A stretch of 7,572 bases of DNA from Candidatus Rhabdochlamydia sp. (GCA_030043815.1 JASHWX010000119.1:1-7572); one strand, 5' to 3'. Shown: positions 1 through 6,161, counted from the first letter of the stretch. Notes: generated by a model from the sequence alone, not told the origin. Translations and numbers: made by a program.

Positions 1-146
1 CATTCAAGGGATACCAATACACAGGCGCAAATCGCTCCTTCAAAGAAGTGGACGAGAAAGTCATCAAGTACCAATTCAATCATCTCATGCAGCACAGAGA
101 ATGGCTAGGCGACAAAGAAGTCGAAAACCGTTTGCGTGCCCAGTAG
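1..146 (+). CDS. C-terminal end of an unidentified protein (5' partial)
   Basis: An open plus-strand frame enters from the left edge (first complete codon at position 3) and ends at TAG 144-146, leaving 47 residues. The peptide is hydrophilic and charged, includes the segment YQFNHLMQHREWLGDKE and ends in RLRAQ. It has no stop before the edge and reads like the end of a folded soluble protein. I do not recognise the family and assign no function. It converges on the minus-strand operon that ends at 325. The intervening 178 bases hold a perfect hairpin that could end transcription from both sides. Coding status rests on the open frame, natural residue composition and position, so it is likely but not proven. 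Confidence 0.55.
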   Translation, partial: FKGYQYTGANRSFKEVDEKVIKYQFNHLMQHREWLGDKEVENRLRAQ

Positions 147-183
147 GGCGCGACAGCCGTTTACGGCGGCGCGCCTTTGACGG

Positions 184-216
184 TCATCACATGCTGCCGC
201 AGACAGCATGTGATGA
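184..216. terminator. Perfect 13-bp hairpin between convergent genes; possible bidirectional terminator
   Basis: The arms 184-196 and 204-216 are exact reverse complements (arm TCATCACATGCTG) around a 7-base loop. The hairpin sits 37 bases after the stop of the left partial gene and about 108 bases beyond the stop of the 84-codon gene, between two converging genes. There is no run of T on either side, so it is not a textbook Rho-independent terminator. It could act as a terminator without a U-tract, an mRNA 3'-end stabiliser or a dispersed repeat. The rest of 147-324 holds only weak repeats (for example TATCCTGA at 241 against TCAGGATA at 282) and no gene that I can see. Confidence 0.4.
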
Positions 217-324
217 GCGGAACGCGCGATGCGCGGATTCTATCCTGACTATCCTAATATCCTGCTAATTTTCTCTTAAGTTCAGGATAATAAATCTATT
301 TAATCACGTAGATCCTGATCGCGA

Positions 325-579
325 CTAATTGTTTTCTAACAAGTTTTCGACGAGGCTCATGCCATGTGCCGTCAAGTAGACGGCGGCGCCTTCCCCTTTT
401 TTCACGAAGTTGGCTTGGGCAAGGTCGCGGGCGATGACTGCAGTGCCGCGGTCGTTTTGGCCAATGGCCCTCCCGACGACATAGCAGTCGATCTCATGGG
501 TGTAGTCGCCGCGGGAAGAGGCGAGTTCGTGCAGTTTAAGCAGGAATAATTCGTCTTTTGTCGTTGCTTTTTTACTCAT
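325..579 (-). CDS. Small winged-helix-like protein of unknown function, coupled to cysS
   Basis: This 84-residue protein starts at ATG 579-577 and ends at TAG 327-325. The frame stays open further upstream, but the chosen ATG overlaps the cysS stop as TAATG (one shared base) and has GAGG at 588-585, five bases upstream. That makes it a clear translationally coupled start. The order of predicted elements is a charged N-terminus, a helix around DELFLLKLHELASS (14-22 and onward), a second helix near YVVGRAIGQ, a third near RGTAVIARDLAQANFV, then KKGEGAAVYLT, which looks like a beta wing, and a last helix. This resembles a winged helix-turn-helix fold, so DNA binding is possible but not shown. 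It is the last gene of the aas-cysS operon. The specific function is unknown. Confidence 0.75.
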   Translation of the reverse strand: MSKKATTKDELFLLKLHELASSRGDYTHEIDCYVVGRAIGQNDRGTAVIARDLAQANFVKKGEGAAVYLTAHGMSLVENLLENN

Positions 580-2435
580 TAAATCCTCTTTTTTAATCGG
601 GCGCCATGCGGCGTGTCCTCGATGACGTAGCCGCGGGATTGGATGAGGTCGCGGCATTCATCGGCGAGCTTCCAATTCTTTTCAGCGCGGGCGGTTTCTC
701 TTTTTTTGAGGGCTTCTTGGAGCTCGGGCGGGATGATCTCTTCTTTAGGCTCTAAAGGCAGGACGCCGAGCACTTCGTCGATCTTGCGCAGGAAATCCAA
801 GATATCTTCTGCTTCTGAAATGCCGATTTTGCCTTGATCGCAAAGTCCGTTGACCTCACGCACCATGTCGAAGATGGCTGCGAGGGCAGGCGAAATGTTG
901 AGATCGTCAGCGAGATGAGTGGCAAATTCGCGCATTGTCTTTTCCATCAGTGGAAGGACAAAGCCATGGCTTTTCTTTTCCTTAAGATCACCCAAGATCG
1001 TTTCGACCATATTTTTATGCGAGGGCAATGATTTTTGCAAGATGGGCTTCATGAAGGTTGGATCGAGGATGTCTTTTTCCTTTTCGACGCGCACATCATG
1101 GATGATGTTCGTCATGATCTTGTGCGATTGGGGATGGCCTTGCAGGGTTTTTTCCAAAATGGGCTGAAGCACTTGGCGCTGTTTTTCTTCGAGGGCTTGA
1201 GTTAAAATTCGATCGAGGATCTGTTTCTTTTCGGGCAAAGAGCCGATGCAGCGGTTAAGGATAGGCTGCAGGACATCGGGATCGAGGATATCGCTCATGC
1301 GGCGCGCTTGGACATCATAGAGAATTCTCTCTCGGATATCTTTCTTTTGAGGCATTTCAGGAAGCGCTTTCTCCAGGATCAGGTCAAGGGCTTTGTGCAT
1401 TTTTTCCCGTTTGATCCCAGTTAAGCGCAAAACGAAATCGGAAAGCCTCTCTAGGGTAAAGACAGCACCGTCTAGTCCTGCAAAAGTGAAGTTGAGCTGC
1501 GTGCGGTAGTGGGTCTGTAAAAGCATGTAACGGACTTGAGGTCCGCTATACCCTTTCTTGATGAGGTCGCGCAGCGTATAGAAGTTGCCCAAGCTCTTGG
1601 ACATTTTTTTGTGGTCGACGAGAAGATGTTCTGCATGGAGCCAATGCTTGACAAAGTGGCGGTGGGAGTAGCATTCCGATTGGGCAATTTCATTTTCGTG
1701 GTGAGGGAATATGTTGTCCACCCCGCCGACGTGGATGTCGATCGATTCTCCGAGGATCTTCATCGCCATCGCCGAGCACTCGATATGCCAGCCGGGCCTT
1801 CCACGGCCAAATGGGCTCTCCCAGTAGATCTGTCCATCTCGCGCCGGGTCGTAGGCTTTCCAGAGAACAAAATCACAAATGTTCTCTTTATCGTATTCAT
1901 CGGCAGCTACCCTATTTGAGGCTCCCGCTTTGAGTTCATTCAAATGCAGATGGGAAAGCCGCCCGTACGAAGGAAATTTGTCGATCGCAAAGTAAATGCT
2001 CTCGTCATGTCCTCGATAGGCAATGCCTGTCTCCATGAGCCGTTGAATGATGATGATCATTTCAGAGATAAAATCTGTAGCGGCAGGATAATGTTCGACA
2101 GGTTCGATTTTAAGGGTTTTTAGGTCTTCGAAAAACGCATCTTTATAAGTTTTTGTGAAAGCATCTAATGAAATGCCGTTCTCGAGGGCTCCTTTGATGG
2201 TCTTATCGTCGACATCGGTCAGGTTCATCACCTGCTTGACGGGAAAGCCGAAGAATTTCAATGTCCGCCTGAGCAGGTCCTCGAAGACATAAGTGCGGAA
2301 ATTGCCGATATGGGCGAAATTGTAGACCGTCGGACCGCAAGTATACATGCGGATAGTCCGTCCGTCGATGGGGGAGATCTCTTCTTTTTGCCGCGTTTCT
2401 GTGTTGTAAAGTTTTAAACGAATATCTAATTTCAT
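579..2435 (-). CDS. cysS: Cysteinyl-tRNA synthetase with a large internal repeat insertion
   Basis: This class I aminoacyl-tRNA synthetase charges tRNA-Cys with cysteine in the cytosol. At 618 residues it is well above the roughly 460-480 usual for bacterial CysRS. Visible motifs are TCGPTVY (32-38), the HIGH-type signature HIGN (42-45), GWHIECSAMA (215-224), HHENEIAQS (245-253) and KMSKS (277-281). The expected zinc ligands are present as C33, C220, H245 and E249. The C-terminus carries the usual tail (RETARAEKNWKLAD, then GYVIEDTPHGARLKK). All catalytic parts are intact, so the enzyme should be active. The extra length lies between the fold after KMSKS (ending near LSDFVLRL, 331-338) and the helical bundle segment (DLNISPALAAIFDMVREVNGL begins at 511). 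It consists of repeated helical units. The start ATG overlaps the aas stop (ATGA). There is no strong Shine-Dalgarno, which fits coupled translation. Confidence 0.97.
   Translation of the reverse strand: MKLDIRLKLYNTETRQKEEISPIDGRTIRMYTCGPTVYNFAHIGNFRTYVFEDLLRRTLKFFGFPVKQVMNLTDVDDKTIKGALENGISLDAFTKTYKDAFFEDLKTLKIEPVEHYPAATDFISEMIIIIQRLMETGIAYRGHDESIYFAIDKFPSYGRLSHLHLNELKAGASNRVAADEYDKENICDFVLWKAYDPARDGQIYWESPFGRGRPGWHIECSAMAMKILGESIDIHVGGVDNIFPHHENEIAQSECYSHRHFVKHWLHAEHLLVDHKKMSKSLGNFYTLRDLIKKGYSGPQVRYMLLQTHYRTQLNFTFAGLDGAVFTLERLSDFVLRLTGIKREKMHKALDLILEKALPEMPQKKDIRERILYDVQARRMSDILDPDVLQPILNRCIGSLPEKKQILDRILTQALEEKQRQVLQPILEKTLQGHPQSHKIMTNIIHDVRVEKEKDILDPTFMKPILQKSLPSHKNMVETILGDLKEKKSHGFVLPLMEKTMREFATHLADDLNISPALAAIFDMVREVNGLCDQGKIGISEAEDILDFLRKIDEVLGVLPLEPKEEIIPPELQEALKKRETARAEKNWKLADECRDLIQSRGYVIEDTPHGARLKKRI
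936..1412 (-). repeat. Tandem helical repeat array inside CysS (residues about 342-500)
   Basis: The inserted segment of CysS contains four units of about 31-39 residues plus the start of a fifth. Each begins with a hydrophobic-rich helix of the form [V/F][L/M]xPIL[E/N/Q]K (388 VLQPILNR, 422 VLQPILEK, 461 FMKPILQK, 492 FVLPLMEK, and a diverged LDLILEK at 350). Each continues with a charged second helix containing I-x3-IL or II. Units 1 and 3 both end in DILDP while units 2 and 4 do not, which suggests duplication of a two-unit block of about 70 residues (349-421 and 422-491). At the DNA level the plus strand repeats GATCGAGGAT near 1061, 1211 and 1281. The array looks like an alpha-solenoid-type spacer. 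Function is unknown. Confidence 0.8.
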
Positions 2436-5125
2436 GTTCTGCTCGTCATTTCGTCCAGGAGACGATAATGGGTCTTGCCTGTGCCGGTCAAGGGAATATG
2501 GTCGACGAGGCGCAATTCGGCAATCTTGACAATCTTCCCTACTCCAGAATCCCTTAAGGCATGATTGACCTCGTCTAGAGAAATTTTAAAGATTGTGAAT
2601 AAAATGATTTGAGGCTTTTCCCCTTCTTTTTCTCTGACGCTGACTGCAAGAGGAATCCCATCTTCTTTTTTACTGATCCAAAGTTTTTCGCTGGCGATGC
2701 GGAAAAGTTCTTCTTCAATGCCTCCTAAGCTGACCATCTCTCCGCCAATCTTCACAAAACGCTTCAGCCGCCCGCTGAGAATGAGATGCCCTTCTTTATC
2801 GAGATAGCCACGGTCCCCGGAAAGGTACCACCGTCTGCCGTCAAGGACCACAAAAGGATTGCGAGGGTTTCCAAGATAGCCCTCAAAGACATTGGGCCCT
2901 ATGATGCAAATTTCTCCCTCATTGCCTTGTGGAACGCGCTGCTTTGCTTCATCGATCACAGCAAGTTCTATGCCGGGCAGTGGTTTGCCTACTCCTTGAT
3001 GGGCCTCTTCCACTCGGTCCATCGTCACGACAGGGCTGCATTCCGTGATGCCGTAGCCTTCGATGATCTTGGCATGGGGGATGTGCGCTTTGACAAAGTC
3101 GAAGAGGTCCTGCGGCGTCTTCTCAGCGCCGGATATGATGAGCTTTAACGATTGGAGATTTTCAGGCTTTGATACTTGGAAAAGGGCTTTGATGAAGCTT
3201 GGCGCGCAGACAAACAAAGTCGGGCGCCACTTGGCGACATTGCGTGCCATGCCATGGCTATCATTGGGATTGGGCGCGTAGCAGACCTTTAATCCCGAAA
3301 AAAGCGGCAGCAGGCCGGTAATAGAAAACCCAAAGGAATGGAACGGAGGCAGCACCCCGTACATGATGTCGCTAGGGTTAAGGACCGTCACATTTTTAAA
3401 ACACGCGCGATGGTTGCTCAGCAGATTGGAATGGGAAAGGGGAACTCCTTTCGGCAAATTTTCGGTCCCGCTAGTAAAGAGGATGACAGCGTGCTCATGA
3501 GGAGCGATCGATGTAAGGCCTAACTTCTTCATCAAAGTTTTTGCGCTGAAAAATGAGAGAAAAAGTCCGCGGAGCTTGTCTTTGAGGCTGATTTTCTCTT
3601 TGAGCTCTTCGAGATAGACGAGCATTTGTTCGATTTTTCCAAGTTCTCCATTCTCGAGCCGGTCAAGGAATTTTTCAGAGGTAATCACTGCCTTGATCCC
3701 TGTCAAATCAACCCCATGGTCAATGGCCTTGACGCCGGCGGTCCAATTGATCATGACAGGAACTTTGCCGGAGAGCAAAACGGCAAGAATGGTCAGATAA
3801 GCGGCAATAGACGAGGGCAGCATCACTCCGACGCGATTGCCTGGCAGACCGTGCATTTTCTCGGAAAGGACCAAGGCGGCCATTTTGAGCTTGCGATAAG
3901 TCAGAGTGCCGCTCAACTCATCGACACAGGCGATCCCGGAAGCAAAACGGTCGACGCTATTTAAAAATACCTCTTGCAAGGTGCTTCCAGGCGCAGTTCC
4001 TGGGACAGGCCTTCCTTTTTCTTCAGGCCAAAGAAACTTGACCTCTTTACTAGGTCTTCCCTCATGCTCTTTTTTATACCCTGCTGCAGCTTGAACCACA
4101 TCTTCGACAGTATTCAAATCCCCTGGGACAAGATCGGCGATTTGATAGCGTTCATCGAGAAAGATGTACAGGCCGGCGATGTCTAATGAATCGAGCCCAA
4201 GGTCGTGAGAAAGGTGCATCTTCCGCTCGACCGCTTCGGGAGAGCGCGTACTGATGGCAGCAATGTGGGCGATGACTTCATTGAGGATTTTCTTGGGGAC
4301 AGTGCGTTCTTCAACACCCTTCTCCTGTAGTACTGGCACATAGACTTCCGGAAGCTCTTCTTTCCAAAAAGAATAAGAGACAAGTTTCAGCGGTTCAGGA
4401 CCTATTTCCGGATAGCGGTTATACCAATTTTCCAGGGCCTTATTAAATTCAAGGCGCGGCGCTTGATAAGGAAAATCTGCCGGAGGAATTTCTAATTCAA
4501 TCGTCACTTCCCGCCGAGGTGCGAAAAAAATGCCGTTTTTTAAGATGATTTTTGTGCAGCGCCAAAGGACTTTGCCAAAATCAGGGGCCTCTCCCGTCAA
4601 AGCGCGGGAAAATTGACTCCCCCAAAGACCCGTTGTCCTTATCAGAACGACATTTGTCTTTGGATTTGCCTGCAGCAAATTATGTACAAAGGAAGCCCCG
4701 CCGATCATCTCAAGGCCGGATTGCTTGAGCCTGCCGGAGGGATAAATTAAGAAATTGTTGCCCGCTTTAAGCTCTTCGACCACATTGTCGAACTGCCGCT
4801 TCACTTTTTTGGCGCGCCACCGATTGGCCATTTCATCCATCATAGGGAGAGGCATCGCCCTGACGATGTCTAAAAAGAACCGAAACCCCTTCAAATAATA
4901 AAAATGTTCGACAATGAGCGGGCGCGGGCGGAATTTTTTCCACAGCAGCAATTCAAGGATGATCGGATCCATTTCAGCAGGATGATTGGGCAGGAAGAGG
5001 ATCCCGCCAGGATGCCTGAATTGATCCGGCGTTAGCTTGTCTAATCCTTTTACAATCAAGCGATAACGCAAAGAAACAAGCCAACACATCAACCCATGCA
5101 ACATGTAGATGAATAGAGCTGCCAC
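2432..5125 (-). CDS. aas: Acyltransferase–ACP–acyl-ACP synthetase fusion (Aas-type, three domains)
   Basis: The predicted role is to activate free fatty acid with ATP, load it onto carrier-protein phosphopantetheine and transfer it to a lysophospholipid or glycerophosphate at the inner membrane. Residues here count from GTG 5125 (897 aa). A hydrophobic segment (2-19) is followed by a PlsC domain with NHPAEMD (H48-x4-D53) and YPSGR (128-132). An acyl carrier domain (about 277-350) contains LGLDSLD, with S313 the likely phosphopantetheine site. An AMP-binding domain (about 390 to the end) contains LFTSGTENLPKG (549-560), GYGITE (690-695), YLSGDRG (767-773), GRLKRFVKIGG (785-795) and the C-terminal catalytic lysine region TGTGKTHYR (K884). 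E. coli Aas, about 719 residues, has the two enzyme domains but no ACP. AAGGAG sits 6 bases before the GTG. The frame extends to ATG 5158, but that codon lies inside an inverted-repeat element and has no Shine-Dalgarno. The gene overlaps cysS by 4 nt. Confidence 0.93.
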   Translation of the reverse strand: MAALFIYMLHGLMCWLVSLRYRLIVKGLDKLTPDQFRHPGGILFLPNHPAEMDPIILELLLWKKFRPRPLIVEHFYYLKGFRFFLDIVRAMPLPMMDEMANRWRAKKVKRQFDNVVEELKAGNNFLIYPSGRLKQSGLEMIGGASFVHNLLQANPKTNVVLIRTTGLWGSQFSRALTGEAPDFGKVLWRCTKIILKNGIFFAPRREVTIELEIPPADFPYQAPRLEFNKALENWYNRYPEIGPEPLKLVSYSFWKEELPEVYVPVLQEKGVEERTVPKKILNEVIAHIAAISTRSPEAVERKMHLSHDLGLDSLDIAGLYIFLDERYQIADLVPGDLNTVEDVVQAAAGYKKEHEGRPSKEVKFLWPEEKGRPVPGTAPGSTLQEVFLNSVDRFASGIACVDELSGTLTYRKLKMAALVLSEKMHGLPGNRVGVMLPSSIAAYLTILAVLLSGKVPVMINWTAGVKAIDHGVDLTGIKAVITSEKFLDRLENGELGKIEQMLVYLEELKEKISLKDKLRGLFLSFFSAKTLMKKLGLTSIAPHEHAVILFTSGTENLPKGVPLSHSNLLSNHRACFKNVTVLNPSDIMYGVLPPFHSFGFSITGLLPLFSGLKVCYAPNPNDSHGMARNVAKWRPTLFVCAPSFIKALFQVSKPENLQSLKLIISGAEKTPQDLFDFVKAHIPHAKIIEGYGITECSPVVTMDRVEEAHQGVGKPLPGIELAVIDEAKQRVPQGNEGEICIIGPNVFEGYLGNPRNPFVVLDGRRWYLSGDRGYLDKEGHLILSGRLKRFVKIGGEMVSLGGIEEELFRIASEKLWISKKEDGIPLAVSVREKEGEKPQIILFTIFKISLDEVNHALRDSGVGKIVKIAELRLVDHIPLTGTGKTHYRLLDEMTSRT

Positions 5126-5131
5126 TTTTGT

Positions 5132-5137
5132 CTCCTT
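5132..5137 (-). promoter_or_regulatory. Shine-Dalgarno that sets the aas start at GTG 5125
   Basis: On the minus strand AAGGAG is followed by six bases (ACAAAA) and then GTG. This is optimal spacing and a near-perfect anti-16S match. The upstream in-frame ATG at 5158-5156 has nothing comparable before it and belongs to the terminal repeat of the neighbouring element, so the GTG is preferred. Confidence 0.75.
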
Positions 5138-5145
5138 AGTAAAAT

Positions 5146-5311
5146 GAGACCGTTGCATAAGTCAGCATGCTTGGAAAAAACAGCCCATTTTGATGAGATT
5201 TCGAATTCGAGCGAGCCCGCATATGCGGGACGCCCCATAGGGGGCGAGCGAGAATCGAAAGATCGCGAAATGGGCGTTTTTAACAAGCATGATCACTTAT
5301 GCAACGGTCTC
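5146..5311. mobile_element. 166-bp MITE-like palindromic element with AAAAT flanking repeats
   Basis: The ends are inverted repeats. The left arm 5146-5190 and right arm 5268-5311 align over about 45 columns with four mismatches and one gap, and the outer 17 bases are identical (GAGACCGTTGCATAAGT). Weaker complementarity continues inward to the centre, which holds the palindrome CCCGCATATGCGGG (5216-5229) and the hairpin CGCCCC-ATAG-GGGGCG (5231-5246). A 5-base direct repeat AAAAT flanks it (5141-5145 and 5312-5316), as expected for target-site duplication, though AT-rich coincidence is possible. There is no transposase frame, so it would have to be mobilised in trans. The parent insertion-sequence family is not assigned. 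It lies 21 bases upstream of the aas GTG start, between aas and its likely promoter region. Confidence 0.8.
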
Positions 5312-5439
5312 AAAATACGCATTTTAAAAAATACTGAAAATCTACGCCAGAGAAATTAACGCAAGAAATTAACAATTAAAACTTAACTATAATAATTTGA
5401 CATAATAATAAAATTTAAGCAATAATAATATTAATTAAT
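5312..5439. other. AT-rich divergent intergenic region
   Basis: These 128 bases separate the inverted-repeat element and aas (minus strand) from the 60-codon plus-strand gene. They are strongly AT-rich and contain no open frame I would defend. The right part carries a promoter candidate for the plus-strand gene. The minus strand has a TAAAAT at 5326-5321 that could be a -10 box for aas, but no convincing -35 partner, so the aas promoter is unresolved. Confidence 0.5.
5397..5426 (+). promoter_or_regulatory. Sigma-70-type promoter for the 60-codon gene
   Basis: A perfect -35 box TTGACA (5397-5402) is followed after 18 bases by AATAAT (5421-5426), which matches TATAAT at five of six positions. 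Transcription would start near 5433, only about 7 bases before the ATG at 5440. The predicted message would be nearly leaderless, in keeping with the lack of a Shine-Dalgarno there. The local sequence is very AT-rich, so other -10 placements are possible. Confidence 0.5.
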
Positions 5440-5622
5440 ATGAAACCTGAGAAATCATTTACTGCTGCCATTGAACAAATGGCCCAATTTCTACGCACCG
5501 AGGTCAAACTGAAAGGCCGGGCACTCCCCCTTTCAGAAGCTTCGCTGCCCCCTTCATTTGCGAATTCTATCAATCAAATTGCCAAGCTGTTCCGCAAGCT
5601 CATTAAAAAAAAACAACTTTAA
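5440..5622 (+). CDS. Small basic hypothetical protein, 60 aa
   Basis: An open frame from ATG 5440 to TAA 5622 encodes 60 residues that I do not recognise. The N-terminal half (about 5-22) can form an amphipathic helix, AAIEQMAQFLRTEV. A central proline/serine-rich stretch (RALPLSEASLPPSF) follows, and the C-terminus is a strongly basic amphipathic helix (INQIAKLFRKLIKKKQL). There is no signal peptide or clear transmembrane segment. The upstream sequence has a good promoter but no Shine-Dalgarno, so translation would be from a very short leader. The gene lies alone on the plus strand between two inverted-repeat elements, with the 77-codon gene 58 bases downstream. The basic amphipathic tail could bind membrane or nucleic acid. 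That is speculation. Coding status is plausible but rests on promoter and composition only. Confidence 0.45.
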   Translation: MKPEKSFTAAIEQMAQFLRTEVKLKGRALPLSEASLPPSFANSINQIAKLFRKLIKKKQL

Positions 5623-5638
5623 AATAATTAGCTTTTTT

Positions 5639-5644
5639 TATAAT
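5639..5644 (+). promoter_or_regulatory. Perfect -10 box upstream of the 77-codon gene
   Basis: TATAAT occurs at 5639-5644, 36 bases before the ATG at 5681. That places a transcription start near 5651 and a leader of about 30 bases containing the Shine-Dalgarno. No good -35 hexamer lies 16-18 bases upstream, so it may be weak or activator-dependent, or the gene may be co-transcribed with the 60-codon gene. Confidence 0.35.
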
Positions 5645-5680
5645 CACGAAATCACAGCACATTAGAATGAGAGAGGGATT

Positions 5681-5914
5681 ATGGTAAAAGGTGTAGGTAG
5701 AAAAGCAGTCCATGGCGCAGCTGAGGTGTCTCGAGCAAAACCCGCTCATGGAAAAAAAAGGTTTATGGAAGTTTCAAGACAAGTAAACAACTTTGTTTTG
5801 GAAAAAGCGATTCTTGGCGCAGGGAAGCTGCCCGAGTTTTCAGAGACTCCCCCGCGGGCAGCCAGACATGTACAAAAGGCTACAGCGCCCGTCTGGAAAG
5901 GGAGACGCGGTTAA
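5681..5914 (+). CDS. Small basic hypothetical protein, 77 aa
   Basis: The frame runs from ATG 5681 to TAA 5912-5914 and is preceded by the strong Shine-Dalgarno GAGAGGGA (5671-5678, four bases after GAGG to the ATG), which makes it a credible gene. The product is very basic, with many lysines and arginines spread along its length, few acidic residues and no membrane segment. It starts MVKGVGRKAVHG, has one probable helix (FMEVSRQVNNFVLEKAIL, about 28-45), a proline-rich part (LPEFSETPPRA) and a basic GRRG end. Such composition would suit nucleic-acid or ribosome binding, but there is no recognisable motif and I assign no function. The stop lies three bases before the TA flanking the second inverted-repeat element. 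The reconstructed empty site suggests its 3' end once overlapped the converging bioY. Confidence 0.6.
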   Translation: MVKGVGRKAVHGAAEVSRAKPAHGKKRFMEVSRQVNNFVLEKAILGAGKLPEFSETPPRAARHVQKATAPVWKGRRG

Positions 5915-5917
5915 ATA

Positions 5918-6161
5918 TACTGCGACCGTTCAAAAAGTGTGAAAAATGCCAAGGCTGCGAACACTTAGAAAATGTCCATAGACATTTTCTAAGGAAAGCA
6001 GGTGAGCGAAGCGAACCGGGCCCGGAGGGACGCCGTGAATTTGAACCAGGCAAAGCCGGCGCCGAAGCAGCTCAACTTGAACAAGTTGAGCGATGCAGGC
6101 GGGTTCAAATTCACTGGCTGTCCGACGCTGGCAGGTTCACACTTTTTGAGCGGGAGCAGTA
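5918..6161. mobile_element. 244-bp MITE-like element with TA flanks, inserted in the 3' end of bioY
   Basis: The inverted termini begin TACTGC and share TCAAAAAGTGTGAA. Left 5916-5943 and right 6136-6163 match at 25 of 28 positions including a flanking TA on each side. TACTGC ends flanked by TA suggest duplication of a TA target, as in IS630/Tc1-mariner elements. The family is an inference. The interior is packed with perfect inverted repeats: 5964-5976 with 5981-5993 (13 bp, loop CATA), 6035-6047 with 6102-6114 (13 bp), 6071-6079 with 6082-6090 (9 bp, loop AA), and the palindrome CCGGGCCCGG at 6016-6025. The block 6035-6114 may be a second element nested within the first. There is no transposase. 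The element provides the last 17 codons and stop of bioY and lies between two convergent genes, where its hairpins could end transcription. Confidence 0.8.

Noticed and set aside
580..657. Longer start for the 84-residue protein (26 additional codons)
   Set aside because: The extension lies inside the cysS coding end and would replace a standard TAATG coupled start with a good Shine-Dalgarno. The added residues look like out-of-frame cysS.
936..1412. The CysS insertion as an intein or as an inserted separate gene
   Set aside because: There are no intein splice motifs (no N-terminal Cys/Ser block with a C-terminal HN), and the frame is continuous with repeated helical units.
5126..5158. The 11 additional N-terminal codons of aas starting at ATG 5158
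   Set aside because: The ATG lies in the inverted-repeat terminus of a mobile element and lacks a Shine-Dalgarno. GTG 5125 has an excellent one.
5144..5359. Plus-strand open frame of 71 codons across the first element
   Set aside because: It runs through the palindromic element and has no ribosome binding site. The reverse strand is similarly open only because the sequence is nearly palindromic.
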